Shown piece after piece: positions 1 to 6,766 of a DNA stretch of 59,849 bases. Under the pieces are notes generated by a model that made no database searches, was not told where the DNA came from, and saw only the letters and a program-made list of their open reading frames with translations. Position numbers and translations under genes: made by a program. Within the stretch, counting starts at the first letter, position 1, and every line of letters starts with the position of its first letter. Origin of the DNA: Alphaproteobacteria bacterium (GTDB lineage: Bacteria; Pseudomonadota; Alphaproteobacteria; Rs-D84); contig JAGBSK010000003.1 in the NCBI GenBank assembly GCA_017631895.1, forward strand, positions 1-59,849, written 5' to 3'.

Positions 1-2
1 CA

Positions 3-425
3 TATGACGCCAAGTATAAAGGTTGGGTTAAATTTATTGATGGTACGGGGCTGGATATTAATCATAAACGTACAGGTTTGTCCAAGGCGGATTGTTCTAA
101 TGCTTCGACGTATGGTAAATATGTTCAAAGTGTGGACAAAAGTTGTAGTTTGAAGTGGACTGATGATAGTTATTGTGTAATAGAAGGTGGTTGCGTTTAT
201 GTTGATAACGAGGTTTTGACTGAAAAAGAGTATAATGGGCGGCAGGGTGCTGCAGCGTCTGCTTCGCAGTATGAACTTTGGGTTGAATATCAAAATTGGT
301 GTGAGAAGACAGCCAATGGTGATTTTAGGTTAGGGGAAAATAATGAACGTGAATGTTGGTGTGGGAAAAATCGTCTGCGTTCTGAATTACAGGTTTGCAA
401 GGATGGACAGATTGCAGATAGGTAA
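3..425 (+). CDS. Cysteine-rich protein, 5' end outside the window
   Basis: The reading frame is open from the first codon of the window, so the gene begins upstream; only the last 140 or so residues are visible. The visible part has about nine cysteines spread among Gly, Asn and Asp, including a C-W-C group near the end, a pattern typical of disulfide-bonded exported proteins. The next gene starts 3 bp after its TAA stop and encodes another exported cysteine-containing protein, so the two are probably co-transcribed. It resembles in style, though not provably in homology, the large cysteine-rich protein encoded at 49789-51555. No family was recognised and no function is proposed. Confidence 0.7.
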   Translation, partial: YDAKYKGWVKFIDGTGLDINHKRTGLSKADCSNASTYGKYVQSVDKSCSLKWTDDSYCVIEGGCVYVDNEVLTEKEYNGRQGAAASASQYELWVEYQNWCEKTANGDFRLGENNERECWCGKNRLRSELQVCKDGQIADR

Positions 426-428
426 AAA

Positions 429-1178
429 ATGAAAAGATTAAAAAATATCTTTGTTGAATTGTTGCTGGTGCTGGTGATTTGTGTGCCGGCGGTGGCGGAC
501 AATGGGTGCGAAAATGACGACAATGATGCAATTGTTGCAGAATTGGCGCTGTGTTCAACGCATGCTTATAACATTGGTGAAACCGAAAATCCAACGGGGG
601 CAGACAAAGAATTGATGCGCGATGTTATCGCGATGAAAACAACCCTTATTACGCAGCAGATGTATCGGCAATATGAACAGATGGATTCTATGTTGCGTCG
701 GTTAAAGACCCAGTTGGAAAAGGCTGTTTTAACCACAGGGCTTGAGGCCAAAGGTGCATCAAGCAGTTCGTCATCATCGTCTGGCGGTTCATCATTCAAA
801 TCTGATGACAGAAATATTCATATGGCAGGGGTTAAGAATTGCCTGAATTATTATCAGGATTCCGAGATATTAAAGTGTTATGAAGATAATCTGAACATGA
901 TTGTAAATATGTCGGGTAATGGTGATAGTGTCAGTTCAGAGTTGAAAAAACAACTGGTTCAGGATTTTTGTAAGTTATCTGATCAACTGATAAATGGCAC
1001 AGCAAATTGTAGTAATGAAAGAAATCGGTTTGAACATTATTGTAAAGTTGAGGGTGCTGAAAGACCGCAGACGTTGGATAAACGCAAATTTCAAAGTATG
1101 ATAGATTCTATGCGGTCGTGTTTGCAGAATCAATATCGTGCATATAACAATTCGCAAAAGCAAATGAAAAAACAATAA
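429..1178 (+). CDS. Exported protein with coiled coil and serine-rich linker, unknown function
   Basis: This 249-residue protein starts with a clear Sec signal peptide (Lys/Arg start, hydrophobic core to about residue 20, A-V-A-D cleavage region). The mature part has a helical, Gln/Glu/Arg-rich stretch around residues 70-100 that looks like a coiled coil, then a run of eight serines with Gly-Gly (about 111-121), then a second helical domain with six or so cysteines in widely spaced pairs. It follows the upstream cysteine-rich gene by 3 bp and is closed by a strong hairpin terminator. Periplasmic location is inferred from the signal peptide. I do not recognise the family. Confidence 0.75.
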   Translation: MKRLKNIFVELLLVLVICVPAVADNGCENDDNDAIVAELALCSTHAYNIGETENPTGADKELMRDVIAMKTTLITQQMYRQYEQMDSMLRRLKTQLEKAVLTTGLEAKGASSSSSSSSGGSSFKSDDRNIHMAGVKNCLNYYQDSEILKCYEDNLNMIVNMSGNGDSVSSELKKQLVQDFCKLSDQLINGTANCSNERNRFEHYCKVEGAERPQTLDKRKFQSMIDSMRSCLQNQYRAYNNSQKQMKKQ

Positions 1179-1182
1179 TTTT

Positions 1183-1206
1183 ACACCCGCGGTTGCGGGT
1201 GTTTTT
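1183..1206 (+). terminator. Rho-independent terminator
   Basis: ACACCCGC and GCGGGTGT form an 8-bp stem with a GGTT loop, followed by TTTTT. It ends the cysteine-rich gene pair. Confidence 0.9.
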
Positions 1207-1227
1207 AGCGATTTATGGTGGGGGTGG

Positions 1228-1713
1228 TTATTTCTGGTTTTCGTTTTGTGCGCGGTATAACCAATTGAACATCTGGATTGTGTTGTCGGATGTTGCGATT
1301 TGATTAAGTGTGCGTTTGTGTGCCATTTCAACCAATTCAAAGAATTTTGGCGACAACATGGCAGTACCAATTTGTACGATTAGACGTTGTGTTTTATCAA
1401 AAAAGCGTCCGACATTGTATTTTGTTTCGGCACATGCAATGGTGCGGCCCCCCGTAAGGTTGGCGCCTGTGCCACGTTGTAATTTGATTTCGCCTTGTTT
1501 TTTGTCCATGTCATATGGCGCAAATTTTGAGCGTCTTGGGGCACCGCGTGGAACATAAACTATCAGTTGATATGGGTATTCCGCCAGGCCACGTTTGGTG
1601 AATTTAAACATCATGCTGTCATCGCTGCAAGTTGCGTCGACCGTTGTGTTGCGGTCGGTGATAAATGCTGCAGTGATGTCATAGATTTCGTTGATTGTGC
1701 ATGTTTTTGACAT
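1228..1713 (-). CDS. Conserved-looking cytoplasmic protein, unknown function
   Basis: This 161-residue protein has no signal peptide or membrane segment. The start was set at 1713 because AAAGGA lies 6 bp upstream; the frame extends 13 codons further but that part overlaps the promoter region. Cysteines are few and charged residues abundant; nothing catalytic stands out. It stands alone on the minus strand with its own strong promoter (TTGACA, 16 bp, TATACT), back-to-back with the porin-like gene. I do not recognise the family. Confidence 0.7.
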   Translation of the reverse strand: MSKTCTINEIYDITAAFITDRNTTVDATCSDDSMMFKFTKRGLAEYPYQLIVYVPRGAPRRSKFAPYDMDKKQGEIKLQRGTGANLTGGRTIACAETKYNVGRFFDKTQRLIVQIGTAMLSPKFFELVEMAHKRTLNQIATSDNTIQMFNWLYRAQNENQK

Positions 1714-1740
1714 GTTAAATCCTTTTTTGTCGTTGTTGTG

Positions 1741-1768
1741 AGTATAATACAAAACGATATTATGTCAA
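1741..1768 (-). promoter_or_regulatory. Sigma-70-type promoter for the 1228-1713 gene
   Basis: On the minus strand TTGACA (1763-1768) is followed after 16 bp by TATACT (1741-1746), about 28 bp before the start codon. This is close to consensus. Confidence 0.75.
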
Positions 1769-1803
1769 GTATTTTTGTTCTTTTTTATGTGGCGTAAATA
1801 TGG

Positions 1804-1809
1804 TATAAT
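1804..1809 (+). promoter_or_regulatory. Extended -10 promoter for the porin-like gene
   Basis: TATAAT preceded by ATGG gives an extended -10 without a recognisable -35. It lies 24 bp before the ATG, and AAAGGAG sits between them. Confidence 0.6.
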
Positions 1810-1833
1810 TTGATTCAAAAGGAGTTGTTTATT

Positions 1834-3123
1834 ATGAAAAAATCATTGTCTGTTATTGTTGGTTTGTTGGTGTCATTGGGCGCGGTAAGTGCGGATGCGG
1901 CCACAAACTGGGGGACGCGTGCGGGGTCTAGTGCCGATTTATCAAGTGCGCCGGCCACGCGTACACGTGAAAAGGTTAACTATGAAAAATATCAGACGCG
2001 TACGTTGACCAAGACATATGAGTCTAAGGATGCGGGTGATTTGTATTATACAAAACCACAAAATCGCAGCGCGTTGTATAAACAGTACGAAGGGGCAAAT
2101 TCTTCGTCTGCGCGCGCAACAAAAACAACGCAACGTACAACGCGTTCCGAAAAGGTTGTAAATAAAATGCGTCGTAAATATTTCTTGGCGCATCCGTTCT
2201 ATCAGCCATTGGGTGGAATGTTCGGTTCGCATACTGATTTGTCGTATAACAGCAGTTCATATGATTTTACAATTAATCAGACTGTGCCAGTAATTGACCA
2301 GGGGGGTAATGCAAGTTTGGTTTGGAATGGATTGGGCGGTAAATGGGATATGACCGGGTTTTCAGTCAAGGAAGATTTTAGTTATGGTATCACAGACCGT
2401 ATCGCCGTTTTGGGGATGTTGCAGTATGATATGAATGAATACAAATTCGAATGGGATGATGATTCGCCAGATGACAAAATGGACGATGATGGTTTTAATA
2501 TGTTTGGATTGGGCGCACAATGGCGTTTTGCCGATACAACCGAATGGATTGCAACCGCAAGTGCATATTTTCAGCATCAGAAAGATATTTCGAATAATTT
2601 CTTGATTGAATTAAAAGGTGGGTACAAGGTATCAACATCTACAATCTATGGTTTGGCACGTGGTTGGTATATTGACCTGGATGGCAATTCTTATGGAAAT
2701 GGTATCAGCGATAAAAATGCATTGGGTGGTGTGTCCACCATGTATATCCCATATCAGGTTGGCGACAGCAGCGCTATGTACCTGGAAGCGGGATTGGGTG
2801 TGTTTAGTGTGCTGAACGAGGATTGGACGCTGAATGTCGAGGCTGTTTTTGGTGATTATGATTGGCATAATCAGGGAACAATCAAGGGTGCAATTGGTTG
2901 GCAGCCAAATGATTGGTTTGCGTTAAATCTGTATGCAAAAATGGCTTTCTATGACAGTGCGGATGGAAAAAATCTGGGATTCTATTGGATGGAACCAGAT
3001 GCGCAATATCAAGACGCAGAAGGGAATCTGCAATATCTGACGGATTTTACCAAACTGGGTACGGTTGAATTGGAAAATTATGCAGAAACAAAAATTGGTT
3101 TGCAGGTAATGTTCCAGTTTTAA
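1834..3123 (+). CDS. Outer-membrane beta-barrel protein
   Basis: The 429-residue product has a classic signal peptide ending in S-A-D-A at about residue 22. A Thr/Ser/Arg/Lys-rich low-complexity stretch follows (about 23-115), and the rest is built of alternating-hydrophobicity strands with many Tyr, Trp, Gly and Asn. It ends in V-M-F-Q-F; a terminal Phe is the usual recognition signal for the BAM insertion machinery. The start at 1834 follows AAAGGAG; the in-frame TTG at 1810 lies before that ribosome site and is unlikely. The basic N-terminal stretch could be periplasmic or bind peptidoglycan (inference). It is a porin or adhesin-like barrel; the substrate cannot be told. Confidence 0.8.
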   Translation: MKKSLSVIVGLLVSLGAVSADAATNWGTRAGSSADLSSAPATRTREKVNYEKYQTRTLTKTYESKDAGDLYYTKPQNRSALYKQYEGANSSSARATKTTQRTTRSEKVVNKMRRKYFLAHPFYQPLGGMFGSHTDLSYNSSSYDFTINQTVPVIDQGGNASLVWNGLGGKWDMTGFSVKEDFSYGITDRIAVLGMLQYDMNEYKFEWDDDSPDDKMDDDGFNMFGLGAQWRFADTTEWIATASAYFQHQKDISNNFLIELKGGYKVSTSTIYGLARGWYIDLDGNSYGNGISDKNALGGVSTMYIPYQVGDSSAMYLEAGLGVFSVLNEDWTLNVEAVFGDYDWHNQGTIKGAIGWQPNDWFALNLYAKMAFYDSADGKNLGFYWMEPDAQYQDAEGNLQYLTDFTKLGTVELENYAETKIGLQVMFQF

Positions 3124-3138
3124 TGGTTGACTGTTTTG

Positions 3139-3160
3139 CCCCCAGGTTCCTGGGGGTATT
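3139..3160 (+). terminator. Hairpin terminator, weak U-tract
   Basis: CCCCCAGG and CCTGGGGG form an 8-bp stem with a TT loop. The tail TATTGGTTTG is not a clean T run, so termination may be incomplete and may allow reading into the next barrel gene. Confidence 0.6.
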
Positions 3161-3188
3161 GGTTTGTGTTTTTTAGGGAGAGGGTATT

Positions 3189-3926
3189 ATGCGTAAGTTT
3201 TTATCTGTATTTTTGTTGTTGGGTATTATGGCGATGCCAATGCATGTGCGTGCGAATGATTTGGCAACCGATACATCTGACCCGTTGTTTTTGCAGGGAA
3301 TAGAGGAAGTTTTATCGACATCGTCAATTTCATATTGGGACCATATAGCGGGGGTGGGGCAGTCGCTGTCGTATGGGATGAACAATCGTTTGGCAATTGG
3401 TGCAAATGTTCGGTATCAACACGATTTTAATGGACCAGAAGATGGATTCGCTGCAATTGATTTAGGTGGTGTGTACCGTATGGGGAATGCGGATGATAAT
3501 GATTCGCATATAATTTCGGATGTATTGTTTGGATTTAAATTCGGGGGCAGTCATCGTGTGCGTACGCCGGATTATGCGGATTCTACGTACTATGTTGGAT
3601 TACGCATGGGGCGTCAATGGGCGGGTGTCACATTGGCAGCAACCGTTAAATCAACCTGGGTTTTTGATGATGAACGTGGCGTTGCGTTTTTGGACTTTAC
3701 GCCCGAGGCTTATTTTCGCACCGCCCCAGATTGGCGTGTTGGGTTGGGCTTGACCGTGCGCAAAGCAACGCATAATGATCTGAAATATGGTATAGACTAT
3801 GACCAGGAATGGTTGCATCTGAAATTGGTACGTCAATATGGGCGCACACAGTATGTTGGGCATGTGGACTATGAGTTTGAATCAGATGATGCACAGGTTG
3901 GGGCACGTGTTAACATCCTGTTCTAA
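3189..3926 (+). CDS. Outer-membrane beta-barrel protein
   Basis: This 245-residue protein has a signal peptide (M-R-K followed by a hydrophobic core, cleavage near A-N-D at about residue 24), alternating amphipathic strands, many aromatic and Gly residues, and a C-terminal A-R-V-N-I-L-F. The terminal Phe and strand pattern indicate a BAM-inserted barrel of perhaps 8-12 strands. AGGGAGAGGG precedes the ATG. It follows another barrel gene across a leaky-looking terminator, so the two may be partly co-expressed. Its stop codon is followed directly by the first palindromic element. Substrate unknown. Confidence 0.78.
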   Translation: MRKFLSVFLLLGIMAMPMHVRANDLATDTSDPLFLQGIEEVLSTSSISYWDHIAGVGQSLSYGMNNRLAIGANVRYQHDFNGPEDGFAAIDLGGVYRMGNADDNDSHIISDVLFGFKFGGSHRVRTPDYADSTYYVGLRMGRQWAGVTLAATVKSTWVFDDERGVAFLDFTPEAYFRTAPDWRVGLGLTVRKATHNDLKYGIDYDQEWLHLKLVRQYGRTQYVGHVDYEFESDDAQVGARVNILF

Positions 3927-4034
3927 AAAATAAATTATAATGACCTATCTGCACGCGGTGCCGACAACTCATGTAGCGTTTGTACATTACGTTGTCGGCA
4001 CTACGTGCATCTAAATCATTCTAATTCATTTTTT
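3927..4034 (+). repeat. Palindromic element, copy A
   Basis: Near-palindrome of about 105 bp starting one base after a stop codon. The outer AT-rich inverted repeats are AAATAAATTATAATGA on the left and TCATTCTAATTCATTT on the right. Inside is an 11-bp perfect stem (3958-3968 with 3991-4001) extended by GCACG/CGTGC (3951-3955 with 4004-4008). The apical part carries the conserved core TCATGTAGCGTTTGTACATTAC, in which GTAG can pair with TTAC or CTAC. The same core and ends recur in copies B-E with different stem arms. It lacks the T run of an ordinary terminator. Confidence 0.85.
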
Positions 4035-4067
4035 ACCAAGCAAGGGGTTGGGCAGGGTGGATTTTGT

Positions 4068-4095
4068 TTGACAATATTTTATTTTGTGCTATGCT
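4068..4095 (+). promoter_or_regulatory. Promoter of fabD
   Basis: TTGACA (4068-4073), 16-bp spacer, TATGCT (4090-4095). Only 9 bp separate the -10 box from the fabD ATG, and no Shine-Dalgarno sequence is present, so the mRNA should be leaderless or nearly so. Confidence 0.7.
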
Positions 4096-4104
4096 TTCGT
4101 TGCT

Positions 4105-5070
4105 ATGCAAGAGAAGATAATTTTTGTTTTTCCGGGTCAGGGGGCGCAATATGTTGGTATGGGCGCCGATATTTGTCGTGAATTTGCGTCGGCTTGGTAT
4201 GTTTTTGAACAGGTGTCCGATATTGCAAAACGTGATATGGCGAAAATTTGTTTTGATGGACCCCAGTCTGAACTGAATACGCCGGAAAACACATCGTTGG
4301 CAACTTTTACCCATTCTGTTGCCATTGCCCATGTAATCGAAAACGAATATGGCATGCCATTGCATACACTTGCATATGCTATGGCGGGACATTCAATGGG
4401 GCAATATTCTGCGTTGCACTGTGTGGGCAGCATGAAAATCACGGATGCGGTTCAGATGTTGGCGGCGCGGGCGACCTATATGCAAAATGTCGCGGGCGAA
4501 GGTGGAATGGCCGCAATTGTTGGACTGGGCAAGGATGAAATTGAACAATGTATGGTGGCTGCCGCAGGTCTGGGGTATGCCCAGATTTCAAATCATAATG
4601 CCCGCGACCAGTTTGTTATCAGTGGGCATAATGTGGCGTTGGATGCAATCGTAGAAAATGCACAAAAGCGTGGTGCGCGTATTGCAAAACGTCTGAATGT
4701 TGCGGTGCCGGCACATTGCGCGTTGATGAGTAATGCTGAAAAATTATTGCGTGCACGAATGGATTCAATTTTGTTTGAAGCACCAAAAACAAATTGGTAT
4801 TCAAATCAGACGGCAAATTTTATGTCAAATCCGCGTGATGTACGTGATGCGTTGTGTAATCAGATGACGCATGGTGTGCGATGGGCGGATATTATGGAAA
4901 CTTTTCCAACGTATAACATTACCCGTGCCTATGAGTTGGGGCCGGGGCGTACGTTGACTGGTTTGATTAAGCGTGCAAATGTTGGTTGCGTATCTCGTCA
5001 AACGGATACGGCATCAAATGTGCGGACTGTGTTGCGTGAAATTGGCGATATTTTGATAAAGTCGCGTTAA
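4105..5070 (+). CDS. fabD: Malonyl-CoA:acyl-carrier-protein transacylase
   Basis: FabD loads malonate onto acyl carrier protein for type II fatty-acid synthesis in the cytoplasm. The 321-residue protein has F-P-G-Q-G-A-Q at the N-terminus, the nucleophile motif G-H-S-M-G at about residue 100 (Ser), and the later V-P-A-H with the catalytic His. Its length matches the family. The start is the ATG at 4105; the frame runs 7 codons further up but overlaps the -10 box. The gene stands alone, away from the usual fabH-fabG-acpP neighbours. Its 3' end overlaps the convergent rarA by 4 bp. Confidence 0.92.
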   Translation: MQEKIIFVFPGQGAQYVGMGADICREFASAWYVFEQVSDIAKRDMAKICFDGPQSELNTPENTSLATFTHSVAIAHVIENEYGMPLHTLAYAMAGHSMGQYSALHCVGSMKITDAVQMLAARATYMQNVAGEGGMAAIVGLGKDEIEQCMVAAAGLGYAQISNHNARDQFVISGHNVALDAIVENAQKRGARIAKRLNVAVPAHCALMSNAEKLLRARMDSILFEAPKTNWYSNQTANFMSNPRDVRDALCNQMTHGVRWADIMETFPTYNITRAYELGPGRTLTGLIKRANVGCVSRQTDTASNVRTVLREIGDILIKSR

Positions 5071-6338
5071 TTGTTTTTATTAATTTTTTTGCGCAAAGTA
5101 TCCCAATATTCCAGTCTTTTTTTGATTTCGCGTTCGAATCCACGTTCAACCGGTTCGTAAAACTTTTTGCGTCCCATGGATTCTGGGAAACAGTTCTGAC
5201 CGGAAAATCCGGTTGTAGTATCCGGGTCATATACATAGCCCGCATTATATCCCAAATTTTTCATCATTTTGGTTGGTGCGTTCAGGATGTTTTTTGGGGG
5301 CATTAAACTGCCTGTTTCGCGGGCGCATGCGTATGCCGCCTTTTGTGCGCGATAATTGCCAATGCTTTTTGGGGCGGTCCCCAGGTATATTACCAATTGC
5401 GTCAGGGCAAGGTCGCCTTCGGGGCTGCCCAATCTTTCATATGCCTGCCATGCGGCAATTGCGATTTGCAATGCGTTTGGGTCGGCCAGGCCCACATCTT
5501 CGACCGCAAATCGCGTCAGGCGACGGAATATGTACATTGGGTCCTGGCCCGATGTCATCATGCGGGCGGTCCAATAAAGGGCGGCGTCTGTATCACTTGC
5601 GCGCAGGGATTTGTGCACCGCGGATATTAAATTATAGTGTTCGTCGCCATGTTTGTCTGATAATGGTGCGCGTTTCTGTACGGCGGAATCCAGGGCGTCG
5701 GGTGATAATGGTTTCTTGAAATTTGCATTAAACAGATATTCAACCGTGTTCAGTAAAAAGCGTGCGTCGCCGTCCGCCATCTGGGCCAGGTGTGTTCGCG
5801 TTTCATTTTCTAGTGGTAATTTTTTATCAATAAATTCTTCGGCGCGCCCCATTAATGTCAACAGGTCTTCTGTGGACAATGGTTGCAGAACACCAATATG
5901 ACAACGTGATAATAATGCGTTGTTCAAATTAAAACTGGGGTTTTCGGTTGTGGCACCAATGAATACGACTGTGCCATCTTCCAAATATGGCAGCAGGGTG
6001 TCCTGTTGCGTTTTGTTAAATCGGTGGATTTCGTCTATGAATAATAATGTTGCGCGTCCAATGTCGCGGTTCATGCGGGCGGCATCCATTGCCTTTTTAA
6101 TGTCGGCGGTGCCAGAAAAGACCGCGGACATTGGCACAAAGTCCATGTCAACAGAATTAGCCAATGCGCGTGCAATTGTGGTCTTGCCACACCCGGGCGG
6201 TCCCCATAAAATCAAATTAGATAACTTTTTATTGTCAACCATACGACGGACCAGACCGTTTTCGCCCAACAGGGTGGTTTGCCCGATAACTTCGTCTATT
6301 GTGTTTGGGCGCATTAAATCGGCAAGTGGTCGTGTCAT
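5067..6338 (-). CDS. rarA: Replication-associated recombination protein RarA (MgsA), AAA+ ATPase
   Basis: RarA is a clamp-loader-like AAA+ ATPase that acts at stalled replication forks. The 423-residue product has Walker A G-P-P-G-C-G-K-T-T (about residues 45-53), Walker B L-L-F-I-D-E-I-H-R-F with the family-typical R-F-N-K-T-Q-Q-D after it, a sensor-1 region (G-A-T-T-E-N-P-S-F), and the tetramerisation domain with the K-N-I-L-N-A-P-T-K-M-M-K region near the C-terminus. Length is normal. It faces fabD convergently with a 4-bp overlap and is divergent from the mucR-like gene. No strong ribosome site is visible before the ATG. Confidence 0.93.
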   Translation of the reverse strand: MTRPLADLMRPNTIDEVIGQTTLLGENGLVRRMVDNKKLSNLILWGPPGCGKTTIARALANSVDMDFVPMSAVFSGTADIKKAMDAARMNRDIGRATLLFIDEIHRFNKTQQDTLLPYLEDGTVVFIGATTENPSFNLNNALLSRCHIGVLQPLSTEDLLTLMGRAEEFIDKKLPLENETRTHLAQMADGDARFLLNTVEYLFNANFKKPLSPDALDSAVQKRAPLSDKHGDEHYNLISAVHKSLRASDTDAALYWTARMMTSGQDPMYIFRRLTRFAVEDVGLADPNALQIAIAAWQAYERLGSPEGDLALTQLVIYLGTAPKSIGNYRAQKAAYACARETGSLMPPKNILNAPTKMMKNLGYNAGYVYDPDTTTGFSGQNCFPESMGRKKFYEPVERGFEREIKKRLEYWDTLRKKINKNN

Positions 6339-6371
6339 TTTACTTGGCTTTTATTTAGTGTTCATTTGTGG

Positions 6372-6377
6372 TATAAT
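6372..6377 (+). promoter_or_regulatory. Extended -10 promoter for the MucR-like gene
   Basis: TATAAT preceded by TGTGG; no good -35. It sits 32 bp before the TTG start, between the divergent rarA and mucR-like genes. Confidence 0.5.
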
Positions 6378-6408
6378 TATATTATTAAATTATAAAGGAA
6401 TTGGCAAG

Positions 6409-6765
6409 TTGGTAAATAAAAATTCTGAATTTACGCTGGCGGTTGCTAATCTGGCGGCGGCGGCGATAAATGCAAATCCAAAGTTGACTATGGAGCAGGC
6501 GGTTAAAAACGCGCGCGAGATTTTACGCGGTACGTCCGTCACGCCACAGCAAATCGAAGATTCTGTGATGCCAGATAAAATTCAATGTCTGGAAGATGGT
6601 ACGTGGCATGTAATGTTGCGACGCTATATCAAGCGCAGATTTAATCTGACCCCGCAACAGTATCGTGAAAAGTGGGGATTGCCTGATGATTATCCGTTTG
6701 TGGCACCTGCGTATGCGCGCAAGCGGTCAAAAATTGCAAAAAAAACAGGATTGGGGAAAAAATAA
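6409..6765 (+). CDS. MucR/Ros-family transcriptional regulator lacking zinc ligands
   Basis: The 118-residue protein matches the Ros/MucR family of alphaproteobacterial DNA-binding regulators. The C-terminal half reads as the family's hallmark: L-T-P-Q-Q-Y-R-E-K-W-G-L-P, D-Y-P-F-V-A-P-A-Y-A, then K-K-T-G-L-G. The zinc finger is degenerate: one Cys remains (Q-C-L-E-D-G), the second Cys position is Asp, and the two His positions are occupied by Tyr and Arg residues. Start chosen at TTG 6409, 9 bp after AAAGGA; a much longer open frame upstream is antisense to rarA. The next gene starts 1 bp after its stop, so they are one operon. Confidence 0.85.
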   Translation: MVNKNSEFTLAVANLAAAAINANPKLTMEQAVKNAREILRGTSVTPQQIEDSVMPDKIQCLEDGTWHVMLRRYIKRRFNLTPQQYREKWGLPDDYPFVAPAYARKRSKIAKKTGLGKK

Positions 6766-6766
6766 A

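Noticed and set aside
5920..6408. Upstream extension of the MucR-like gene to 281 codons
   Set aside because: The extra part is antisense to rarA; TTG 6409 with AAAGGA and family length gives a proper start.
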